This document shows positions 6,819-12,119 of a stretch of 12,119 nt of DNA, in pieces. A program made the translations under genes and the position numbers. This stretch comes from an uncultured Eubacteriales bacterium (GTDB lineage: Bacteria; Bacillota; Clostridia; Oscillospirales; Acutalibacteraceae), in NCBI GenBank assembly GCA_934630995.1, contig CAKTXU010000018.1, positions 1 through 12,119 of the forward strand, in the 5' to 3' direction. Each line of letters begins with the position of its first letter. Position 1 is the stretch's first letter. Below the pieces are notes generated by a model. That model searched no databases. It was not told the DNA's origin and saw only the letters and a program-made list of their open reading frames with translations.

Positions 6819-7229
6819 ATGCCGGAAAAAACGAGAATCACCCGGCAAAAGCAGCTCATCCTGACCATTCTCAGGGAGGCGGGGGAGCCCCTGACTGCGG
6901 GAGAGATTTATAATCGGGGAGCGGCCAAGCAGCCCACCCTGGCCAAGTCGACCGTCTACCGCAACCTGGAAGCCATGCTGGGCCGCGGCGAGGTGATCCA
7001 CGGCCTGCTGGACAGCGGGGAGGGATTTTACGCACTGGCCGATCCTCACGGCCATAAGCATTATATGATCTGCAAGGCCTGCCACCGGAAGCTGGATTTG
7101 CCCGAATGCCCCATTGAAAAGCTGGAACAGGAGCTATCCGGAACCGCGGGCTTTACCGTCACTGATCACGTCATACAGCTCTACGGCTACTGCCGCGCCT
7201 GTTCGGAGAAAATAGGCGGGAAGGATTAA
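6819..7229 (+). CDS. zur: Fur-family transcriptional regulator, probably Zur
   Basis: 136 residues from the ATG at 6819, with GGGAGG 8 bases upstream; a GTG three bases earlier is a less well-spaced alternative. The N-terminal winged helix includes TRQKQLILTIL, LTAGEIY and the recognition helix LAKSTVYRNLEAM. The C-terminal half has the structural zinc site Cys85-x2-Cys88 and Cys125-x2-Cys128, a His cluster (HGHKH, 77-81), the stretch LDLPECPIEKLEQEL, and His117 (TDHVIQLYGYC). Divergent orientation to znuACB and the inverted repeat at the znuA promoter make zinc sensing the best guess: Zn-bound dimer represses import. PerR is the main alternative because a rubredoxin follows; a PerR-type metal set is not obvious. 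Family assignment is certain, metal specificity inferred. Confidence 0.88.
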   Translation: MPEKTRITRQKQLILTILREAGEPLTAGEIYNRGAAKQPTLAKSTVYRNLEAMLGRGEVIHGLLDSGEGFYALADPHGHKHYMICKACHRKLDLPECPIEKLEQELSGTAGFTVTDHVIQLYGYCRACSEKIGGKD

Positions 7230-7245
7230 ACGGCGTATAAATAGA

Positions 7246-7275
7246 AACGCAGGCATCCGGACGGATGCCTGCGTT
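7246..7275. terminator. Bidirectional terminator between zur and rubredoxin
   Basis: A perfect 13-base stem with a 4-base loop between convergent genes. On the minus strand it is followed by a T-rich tract, so it should terminate the rubredoxin transcript well; on the plus strand the tail is A/G-rich and termination is less certain. Confidence 0.75.
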
Positions 7276-7288
7276 CAGAGAAAATCGC

Positions 7289-7450
7289 TTATTCCTCGGC
7301 TTCGAACAGCTCCTTGCCCACGCCGCAGACGGGGCAGACGAAATCCTCGGGCAGATCCTCGAAGGGGGTGCCGGGCTCGATGCCCGCGTCGGGATCGCCC
7401 TCGGCGGGATCATACACATAGCCGCAGACGGTGCACACATATTTTTTCAT
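7289..7450 (-). CDS. Rubredoxin
   Basis: A 53-residue electron carrier, complete and of the usual length. The iron is held by two CxxCG knuckles: Cys6-x2-Cys9 (YVCTVCGYVYDP) and Cys39-x2-Cys42 (FVCPVCGVGKELFE). The conserved aromatic core YVYDPAEGD and GTPFEDLPEDFVCP are present. AAGGAG lies 10 bases before the ATG. It works in the cytoplasm, commonly with rubrerythrin, flavodiiron protein or rubredoxin reductase in oxygen and peroxide defence of anaerobes; none of these partners is in the window. A TTGACT at 7518-7523 (minus strand) with a weak AT-rich -10 could be its promoter, overlapping that of the divergent cupin gene. Confidence 0.97.
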   Translation of the reverse strand: MKKYVCTVCGYVYDPAEGDPDAGIEPGTPFEDLPEDFVCPVCGVGKELFEAEE

Positions 7451-7469
7451 AAACGGACAGCTCCTTGTT

Positions 7470-7498
7470 TTGAAATTCTCCCCGGAAGGGGATATCTT
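7470..7498 (+). promoter_or_regulatory. Candidate promoter of the cupin gene
   Basis: TTGAAA (7470-7475), a 17-base spacer, and TATCTT (7493-7498). The spacer contains a short perfect hairpin (TCCCC-GGAA-GGGGA). It begins inside the rubredoxin 5' leader on the other strand. Confidence 0.45.
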
Positions 7499-7543
7499 TC
7501 GCGCGGAAAGCGCTGAAAGTCAAGAGAAAGGAATGGGACTAGT

Positions 7544-7897
7544 ATGCTCAGACACGCTGCCGATATGCCGCGGGAACAGCGGCCCCATATGCGCCAGGGG
7601 GACGGAACCGTCACCTTGACGGCCGCCTTGTCGCCGGAGGACTATCAGGCGCCCGTACGCTTGTTTTCACGCATCACTCTGCCGGAGGGGGCGTCCATCG
7701 GCCGCCACGTCCATGAGGACGAGGAAGAATTTTTTTATTTTCTGTCGGGCGAAGGGAGCTTTGACGACAACGGCGTGACGGTACCGGTCAAGGCGGGGGA
7801 TGCCACCGTCACCCGAAGCGGAGAAGCCCACGCTCTTCGGAATACCGGCACCGGGCCGCTTGAGCTCGTGGCCGTTATTGTTCAGCTCAAGAAATGA
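7544..7897 (+). CDS. Small single-domain cupin protein
   Basis: 117 residues, one cupin barrel. The ATG has AAAGGA about 10 bases upstream. Cupin motif 1 is residues about 53-71 (GRHVHEDEEEFFYFLSGEG), with His55, His57 and a Glu at 60-62 as metal ligands; motif 2 is around 85-102 (GDATVTRSGEAHALRNTG) with His96. This is the cupin_2 pattern, so a bound metal ion is likely. Small cupins of this sort include isomerases, sensors and detoxifying enzymes, and the sequence alone does not decide the substrate. It is transcribed away from rubredoxin and stands alone, with a hairpin downstream. Confidence 0.9.
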   Translation: MLRHAADMPREQRPHMRQGDGTVTLTAALSPEDYQAPVRLFSRITLPEGASIGRHVHEDEEEFFYFLSGEGSFDDNGVTVPVKAGDATVTRSGEAHALRNTGTGPLELVAVIVQLKK

Positions 7898-7999
7898 GCG
7901 GGCGGATTCCCTGAAAAATTTTCCATAAAGGCTCCGCCTTTACTATACCCGGACAGAGGATAAAATACAAGAGTTTCTTTGTTAATATTTTCCATTGGG

Positions 8000-8029
8000 A
8001 CCCGTCCCCGGCTTGCGCTGGGGACGGGT
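8000..8029 (+). terminator. Hairpin downstream of the cupin gene
   Basis: A 13-base stem (10 perfect G/C-rich pairs plus GGC/GCT) with the loop TTGC, followed by a short TTT. It is about 100 bases after the cupin stop. A smaller hairpin (AAAGGC-TCC-GCCTTT, 7927-7941) precedes it. Between them is an AT-rich stretch containing TTTACT-N16-TAAAAT, a second possible promoter; if used, the large hairpin would lie in the leader of the next gene. Confidence 0.6.
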
Positions 8030-8041
8030 TTACGCTATACT
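8013..8041 (+). promoter_or_regulatory. Weak candidate promoter of the DUF1874-like gene
   Basis: TATACT (8036-8041) is a good -10 box about 45 bases before the start codon. The -35 position 17 bases upstream reads TTGCGC and falls in the loop of the preceding hairpin, so it is a weak match. Activator help or another upstream promoter is possible. Confidence 0.35.
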
Positions 8042-8086
8042 GAAGATACACCGTGACGGTGAATGCAGGATAAGGGGGATTTGCGT

Positions 8087-8482
8087 ATGCAGGCAACCGG
8101 AGTATCCAGGGACGCGAAGCCGCTGCTGCTGCTCGACAACAGCAATATGATTTCCGTCCTCAACGAAGGCGAGTTCAAATGCCAGAATCTCAGCTTCGAG
8201 GAAGCCAGATCCATCATCGATGTGCATGACGAAAACGACGTGCTGCGCTGCTTTTCCAACAGCGACATCGAAACCGTTATCTACGAGTATCTGGGCATCG
8301 CGCGGCGAAATTATCCGTGCAAGCATATCCGCAACATGCGGGTCGGGCAGGATGCCATCGTCTTCAAGCTCTACATCACCCCCTCAGAGACCCAGCCGGT
8401 CATCCAGGCGGATGACGGTGTGGAGGCGAAGAAGATTCAAAACGTGTATGTGTATTGCCAGTATCTGATGCGTCTGGCCTGA
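8087..8482 (+). CDS. DUF1874-like (STIV B116 fold) protein of unknown role
   Basis: 131 residues from the ATG at 8087, which has AGGGGG 8 bases upstream; the in-frame ATG at 8063 has no comparable site. The layout resembles DUF1874: a first strand (PLLLLDNSNMISVL), an acidic helix (LSFEEARSIID), a second helix (NSDIETVIYEYLGI), then the strand VGQDAIVFKLYITPSE, which corresponds to the family's GDxAIVFQL..RLPEG. The family's usual GHEAT/GHEST stretch reads FSNSDIE here, so the histidine is absent. Some DUF1874 proteins are viral anti-CRISPR ring nucleases (AcrIII-1), others are uncharacterised proteins such as YddF. The assignment is by eye and moderate. No signal peptide or membrane segment is present. 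It is transcribed alone. Confidence 0.6.
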   Translation: MQATGVSRDAKPLLLLDNSNMISVLNEGEFKCQNLSFEEARSIIDVHDENDVLRCFSNSDIETVIYEYLGIARRNYPCKHIRNMRVGQDAIVFKLYITPSETQPVIQADDGVEAKKIQNVYVYCQYLMRLA

Positions 8483-8508
8483 CCTCAGAAAAGTAGAGCA
8501 TTCATTCC

Positions 8509-8549
8509 AAACACCGTTCCGGATGATTGAGCCGGAACGGTGTTTTTTT
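8509..8549 (+). terminator. Intrinsic terminator after the DUF1874-like gene
   Basis: A perfect 14-base stem (8509-8522 and 8532-8545) with a 9-base loop, followed by T residues to 8549. This is a textbook rho-independent terminator. Confidence 0.93.
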
Positions 8550-8582
8550 ATAGCCAATAAGCCGCGGAAAGTTTAACCGATG

Positions 8583-8611
8583 AGTAAAATAAATATTTAC
8601 TTTTGAGTAAA
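8583..8611. repeat. AGTAAA/TTTACT repeat cluster upstream of beta-helix operon
   Basis: AGTAAA (8583-8588), TTTACT (8596-8601) and AGTAAA (8606-8611) form two overlapping inverted repeats that share the middle element, with 7- and 4-base spacers. They lie about 80-110 bases upstream of the -35 box at 8690, a usual place for an activator. A palindrome GGAT-N5-ATCC follows just downstream. This is a candidate regulator binding region in an otherwise gene-free AT-rich stretch (8550-8796). Confidence 0.4.
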
Positions 8612-8689
8612 GAAATTAAAGCTTTGGAATGGATAATTAATCCGATTATTGCGTATAAATCCGGTGAGAAAAATATTTTTTTAGCTGTA

Positions 8690-8718
8690 TTGACAGGACT
8701 GTGCACAAATGTTATAAT
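8690..8718 (+). promoter_or_regulatory. Perfect consensus promoter of the beta-helix operon
   Basis: TTGACA (8690-8695), exactly 17 bases, TATAAT (8713-8718): a full sigma-A consensus. Two inverted repeats start in these boxes: TTGACAG (8690-8696) pairs with CTGTCAA (8759-8765), and TAATTTGA (8715-8722) pairs with TCAAATTA (8748-8755). These could be operators or leader structure. The leader to the start codon is about 70 bases. Confidence 0.88.
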
Positions 8719-8796
8719 TTGATTAAAGAAAATGTTTAACTTATTAGTCAAATTAATACTGTCAATGATTTCCTAAAAAGTAAAATGGAGGAGAGT

Positions 8797-10002
8797 ATGA
8801 AACGATTGCGTATGGGATTGGCCTGTATGGGGGCGGTTTTAGTAACCGCAGCCGGAACGGGAGTGGCCGGCGGCGATGAAAAGCCGGCCGCGTATTGCCC
8901 CGCCGGTTTTGTGAACGTAATGGCCTTCGGCGCCAAAGGGGACGGCAAAACCGACGACACGGACGCCTTTCAGCTGGCCGCCAATTCCGGCGGAGGGATT
9001 TTCATCCCGGCCGGGGATTTTCGGATTTCCAAGCCCATCTATCTGGACTCCCGGGTGATGGCGGGCGCTGGCGCCGGACAGAGCGTTATCACCTTCACCG
9101 GCGAGGATCCCCGCCAGCCGATTATCCAGGCCGGCTCCTACACCTCCCTGCGGGATTTGACTCTGCGGTTTGCCGACGGCTTGGTCACCGGAGGGGAACA
9201 GCAGGGGGATCGCACGGCGATTCTCACAGGGGCGGCCTGGGCCCTTCAGCGGGGGGCGTCTCTGCGGCGGGTCGTCATCGAAAACGTGGGGACCGGTGTT
9301 CTTTCGCCGGCTGTCGGGGATGCGATACTGGGGGGCCGGGTGGAGGATGCGTGCGCCTTCTCAGTCACCTGTGAGGATGTGACGGTGAGGGATTTTTCCT
9401 TCCGGGGCATGGATCTGTCGGCCGAGGTGCGCACCGGCAATGTTTTCCGCAACCTGTATTTCACCTCCCGCTTTGAAGCGGACAGCGCGGTCTACTTCAG
9501 CGGCGAGGAGAGCGAAACGGTGCTGGACGGCCTCATGGTGGAAAACGTCCGGGCGGCCCGCCCGGTGTATATGTTCGGCATGCGGGCCATGAAGGCGGGG
9601 AATATCGCCTTATATGAAACGGAGGCGACTGTTCCGGGGAATGGGCTGGTGACCTTTGAGGACGTCAACGGCTCCATCGACAGCCTGACGATACGGGATT
9701 GCCGGGCCGGAGAACTTCTCATCCGGCTGGGACGGGGCGATTACTATGTCAATACGGGCGTCGGCAGTCCTGAATCCCGCCTGGAGGTGGGGACCCTTCT
9801 GGTGGATACGGTGACGGCGGAGAGCCTGACAGGACGGGAGTTCGCCTTTTTTGGTCGGTCGGAGGGCGCAAAGGGGCGCTATACCGTCGATATCGGCCGG
9901 TATCTGTATGCAACGGTGCACGGGGATGAGGCGGCTTATGAAACGTTGCGGGCCGCCGGAACCTTCCTGACGGTCAACAAGGGAGAGGGGGGCGGATTAT
10001 GA
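8797..10002 (+). CDS. Exported pectate-lyase-superfamily (right-handed beta-helix) protein 1
   Basis: 401 residues. The ATG at 8797 is preferred over that at 8785 because GGAGGAG lies directly before it and the upstream ATG is part of that site. Residues 1-25 form a Sec-type signal peptide (KRLR, then a hydrophobic core, then Gly/Ala). Residues 43-80 carry the Pectate_lyase_3 hallmark AFGAKGDGKTDDTDAF followed by GGGIFIPAGDF. The remainder has regular short strand repeats rich in Val, Asn and Gly (RRVVIENVGTG, CEDVTVRDFSFRGMDL, NVFRNLYF), the pattern of a parallel beta-helix. The C-terminal motif YTVDIGRYLYATVHGDE is shared with the next protein. Such proteins bind or cleave polysaccharides, but no catalytic residues can be assigned. 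First gene of a probable three-gene operon; 4-base overlap with the next. Confidence 0.87.
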   Translation: MKRLRMGLACMGAVLVTAAGTGVAGGDEKPAAYCPAGFVNVMAFGAKGDGKTDDTDAFQLAANSGGGIFIPAGDFRISKPIYLDSRVMAGAGAGQSVITFTGEDPRQPIIQAGSYTSLRDLTLRFADGLVTGGEQQGDRTAILTGAAWALQRGASLRRVVIENVGTGVLSPAVGDAILGGRVEDACAFSVTCEDVTVRDFSFRGMDLSAEVRTGNVFRNLYFTSRFEADSAVYFSGEESETVLDGLMVENVRAARPVYMFGMRAMKAGNIALYETEATVPGNGLVTFEDVNGSIDSLTIRDCRAGELLIRLGRGDYYVNTGVGSPESRLEVGTLLVDTVTAESLTGREFAFFGRSEGAKGRYTVDIGRYLYATVHGDEAAYETLRAAGTFLTVNKGEGGGL

Positions 10003-11216
10003 AGCGGCGCTGGAACCTCCTGCTGCTGGCCGCAGCGGTCTGCATGACCTGCCTGGGCGGCGGCATGACTTTGGCGGAGGAAAGGGCGGAGGATGCTGTG
10101 AAACAGACGGTCACTCCCGAGGAGTTCGGGGGATATCCCTCCGACGGGGAGGACGATACCGAAGCGTTCCGGCAAGCCCTGGCCACAGGGCATATTCTAC
10201 AGCTGTCCAAGGGGGCCTATGAGCTGTCCGCGCCGCTGGCTCTGACGGAGCAGAGCGTTCTTGGCGCCGGATCCAGCGCCACCATTCTCTCTTCCTCCTG
10301 CGGAGACAAAGCCCAGCCCATCCTCCGCCTGGGCGGCCGCTGCACGGTATCGGATCTCACCCTGCAGTACGGCGACAAGTTGGTTGATTGGACGGAAAAA
10401 GAGGGAGAACGGGTCGCCGTCTGGCTGGGCGGGGAGAAACCCGCGGACGGCTCCCAGCTAAAGAATCTGCGTATCACCCAGGTGGGCACCGGGATTTACG
10501 CGCCGGATAATGAAAATGCCGGGGCGAGCCGTCTGCTGGCGGATACCCTGTATATCCCGGATTTCAGCTATCGCGGGGTGGATTTACAGAAGGCCGGACA
10601 GGTCGGGAATACCTTTTCCAATGTGTACATAGGCGGAAAGGCCAGCCTGGAAATTCCCCGCAGCGCCGGCTTCGCGGCTGAAGGTGGGGAGTACAACCTG
10701 GTGGTTGATCAGCTCAATCTGGAGCACAGCATTTTTGACAGCGCCCTGCTGCTGAGAAACTGCTACGGCGCGCGGCTGGGCAGTGTCCACATGGAGGCCG
10801 TCGGCCAGGCGGGACCCGGCACCGGCAGCGTGCGGGTGGAGAATGCCGATGTCTTCATCGACGGCATCACTATGTATTACAACCCCCTGGATTATCCCGA
10901 TTGCAGCATTGTGGAGCTGGGCGATGCCGGAAGCGGTGAGGGCAACCGCCTTGTCGTGGGAACCCTGCATCTCAAAGGCCTGAACAGTGTCCATCCCAAT
11001 AATCACGCCGCCCGGGAGGGCGGGCTGAACAATCCCAACGCCAGGGGCTTCAAGGTGATTTCCCGCAGCGCCGGCGCGACGGGCACCTATGAGGTGGATA
11101 TCGCCGCGTATGTCTGGTACACCTGGCACGGCGAACAGGAGATTTACGCAGCTTTTCCCTGCGACGAGAGCGGCATTCGCTATCTGTCCAAGGGATTCGA
11201 TAAGGGGGCGGCGTAG
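9999..11216 (+). CDS. Exported pectate-lyase-superfamily (right-handed beta-helix) protein 2
   Basis: 405 residues, starting in an ATGA overlap with the stop of the previous gene and preceded by a GGGGGG-rich ribosome site. Residues 1-26 are a signal peptide (MKRRWNLLLLAAAV..., likely cut near TLA-EE); the cysteines do not form a good lipobox. The hallmark segment is degenerate but clear: EEFGGYPSDGEDDTEAFRQA (42-61). It aligns along its whole length with protein 1: LKNLRITQVGTGIY, DFSYRGVDLQKAGQVGNTFSNVYI and the end YEVDIAAYVWYTWHGEQEIY correspond to VVIENVGTG, DFSFRGMDL...NVFRNLYF and the YTVDI...HGDE end. The two are therefore paralogues made by duplication. Exported; probable carbohydrate-active or surface-binding role, not proven. 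Most likely co-transcribed with its neighbours. Confidence 0.86.
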   Translation: MKRRWNLLLLAAAVCMTCLGGGMTLAEERAEDAVKQTVTPEEFGGYPSDGEDDTEAFRQALATGHILQLSKGAYELSAPLALTEQSVLGAGSSATILSSSCGDKAQPILRLGGRCTVSDLTLQYGDKLVDWTEKEGERVAVWLGGEKPADGSQLKNLRITQVGTGIYAPDNENAGASRLLADTLYIPDFSYRGVDLQKAGQVGNTFSNVYIGGKASLEIPRSAGFAAEGGEYNLVVDQLNLEHSIFDSALLLRNCYGARLGSVHMEAVGQAGPGTGSVRVENADVFIDGITMYYNPLDYPDCSIVELGDAGSGEGNRLVVGTLHLKGLNSVHPNNHAAREGGLNNPNARGFKVISRSAGATGTYEVDIAAYVWYTWHGEQEIYAAFPCDESGIRYLSKGFDKGAA

Positions 11217-12119
11217 TTGAAAAACGGTTTGTTCCGGGGGCAGACGCCCCAAAAGGCAAAGGCCCGTCTGTTTATTGTCCTTGCCCTGCTGGGGGCGGCT
11301 CTGATACTTCTGATTTGTGTGGTGGCGGTTATGCTGAATACAAAACCGGGCGGCGGGGATACCCCGTCCGGCTCTCCCGGTTCCTCCGTCCCGTCCATAT
11401 CCGCCGGGGAGTACAGCGCGGCGGACGGCTGTGTCAGCGTGGCCGATTTCGGGGCCGTGCCCTCCGACGGCAAGGACGATACCGAGGCCTTCCGCCGGGC
11501 GGCCGCCAGCGGCCTGGGGATTTACATTCCGGCCGGGGAGTATCGTCTGTCGGGGACGGTGGAGCTGAACGGCCAGGATGTCGTCGGGGAGGGAATGGCG
11601 GTCACCTCCATCCGCGCCACCGCCGGCGAAGCCCTGTTCCGCCTCAGCGGAAACTGCCGCCTGACGGAATGCCGCCTCTCCTATGAGGCGGGCGGCGCTG
11701 CCGGACGGGGTGAGAAAACCGCGGTGCGCCTTGCCGCCGGAGAAGGCGGCGGCCTCTCCCCTTCGATAAAAAACGTCCGCTTCGAGGGAGTGGGCACCGC
11801 TGTCTTTGTGGAAAGCGGCGTCACCAACGGGGTGCGGCTGGAGGACTTGATTGTGGAGAGCTTCGGCTACGCCGGAGTGGTGTTCGACGGTGCCGGCCAC
11901 CGGGGCGCCATCCTGCGTGGCATTGCGCTGGGGCCCTCCCTGGACGGCGCCGTCTGCGGCGTGGAGCTGCAGGGGGATGAGGGTACCCTGCTGGAGCAGG
12001 TCACCTTGGCGGGCAGCCGGGTGGAGCAGGGCGTCCGCTTCGACGGCTCCTTAGGGTTCAGCGTGAAAACCGTCCAGTTTCTGGAGGTCCGCGCCCAAAC
12101 CCTCCTGGGCGGCGATAAG
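11217..12119 (+). CDS. Membrane-anchored pectate-lyase-superfamily (beta-helix) protein 3 (3' end outside window)
   Basis: 301 codons are visible, with no stop before the right edge. I place the start at a TTG directly after the TAG of the previous gene: AGGGGG lies about 8 bases upstream, and only this start gives the N-terminal membrane helix (about residues 17-40, RLFIVLALLGAALILLICVV). An ATG at 11331 would cut this off. A Gly/Ser/Pro linker (44-65) leads to the hallmark DFGAVPSDGKDDTEAFRRA (78-96) and GLGIYIPAGEYRLS (99-112). Later strands (SIKNVRFEGVGTAVFV, ESFGYAGVVFDGAGHRGAILRGI) align with proteins 1 and 2. The helix has no obvious cleavage site, so this copy is probably tethered to the membrane with the beta-helix outside. 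Function is unknown beyond the fold. Confidence 0.83.
   Translation, partial: MKNGLFRGQTPQKAKARLFIVLALLGAALILLICVVAVMLNTKPGGGDTPSGSPGSSVPSISAGEYSAADGCVSVADFGAVPSDGKDDTEAFRRAAASGLGIYIPAGEYRLSGTVELNGQDVVGEGMAVTSIRATAGEALFRLSGNCRLTECRLSYEAGGAAGRGEKTAVRLAAGEGGGLSPSIKNVRFEGVGTAVFVESGVTNGVRLEDLIVESFGYAGVVFDGAGHRGAILRGIALGPSLDGAVCGVELQGDEGTLLEQVTLAGSRVEQGVRFDGSLGFSVKTVQFLEVRAQTLLGGDK

Noticed and set aside
5911..6819. 302-codon open frame on the plus strand
   Set aside because: Antisense to znuA, crosses the znuA-zur intergenic region, no family resemblance.
7171..7440. 89-codon minus-strand frame over the rubredoxin gene
   Set aside because: The rubredoxin frame with both CxxCG motifs is clearly the real one.
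8583..8611. Possible CRISPR-like or iteron repeats
   Set aside because: Only three short 6-base units in alternating orientation without spacers of equal length; regulatory sites are more likely.
10584..11900. 438-codon open frame on the minus strand
   Set aside because: Antisense to two well-supported beta-helix genes; no recognisable motif and biased composition.
8797..12119. Prophage tail-spike cluster
   Set aside because: Tail spikes share the beta-helix fold, but these proteins have signal peptides or a membrane anchor and no phage genes are nearby.

Overview
This GC-rich window looks like chromosome from a Gram-positive anaerobe of the class Clostridia, probably a gut Oscillospiraceae-type species. 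That is an inference from strong AGGAGG ribosome sites, TTGACA/TATAAT promoters, a rubredoxin, a DUF6514-type protein, a TPR-SUFU protein, and gene layout. No rRNA, tRNA, insertion sequence, integrase or CRISPR array is visible. Both ends cut through genes.

Left part (1-4128). A long MerR-family activator (minus strand, open at the left edge) carries an effector-binding domain followed by two copies of a WTKGFLL-type beta domain. Its promoter has MerR-type geometry. Upstream on the same strand is a TPR + SUFU + DUF2262-like protein. Divergent from that gene is an XRE-type HTH fused to a DUF6514-like domain, and the shared intergenic region holds repeated GGGTAAAACG elements.

Zinc block (4165-7275). 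znuA-znuC-znuB (minus strand, overlapping, translationally coupled) encode a zinc ABC importer. A Fur-family regulator, most likely Zur, is transcribed divergently. Two near-consensus promoters face away from each other with mirrored TTGACAAG -35 boxes, and a wide inverted repeat sits on the znuA -10/start region as a candidate Zur operator. Zinc-loaded Zur would be expected to shut off import.

Small-gene block (7289-8549). It contains a rubredoxin (minus), a small single-domain cupin (plus), and a 131-residue protein that resembles the DUF1874/STIV-B116 fold family but lacks its usual histidine. Clear hairpin terminators separate the units.

Right part (8550-12119). An AT-rich regulatory region with a perfect TTGACA-N17-TATAAT promoter precedes three head-to-tail paralogues of the pectate-lyase superfamily (right-handed beta-helix) type. 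The first two carry Sec-type signal peptides. The third has a non-cleaved-looking N-terminal membrane anchor and runs off the right edge. The genes overlap by ATGA or abut (TAG-TTG), so they are probably one operon making a set of exported or surface beta-helix proteins. This operon is the least explained part of the window.
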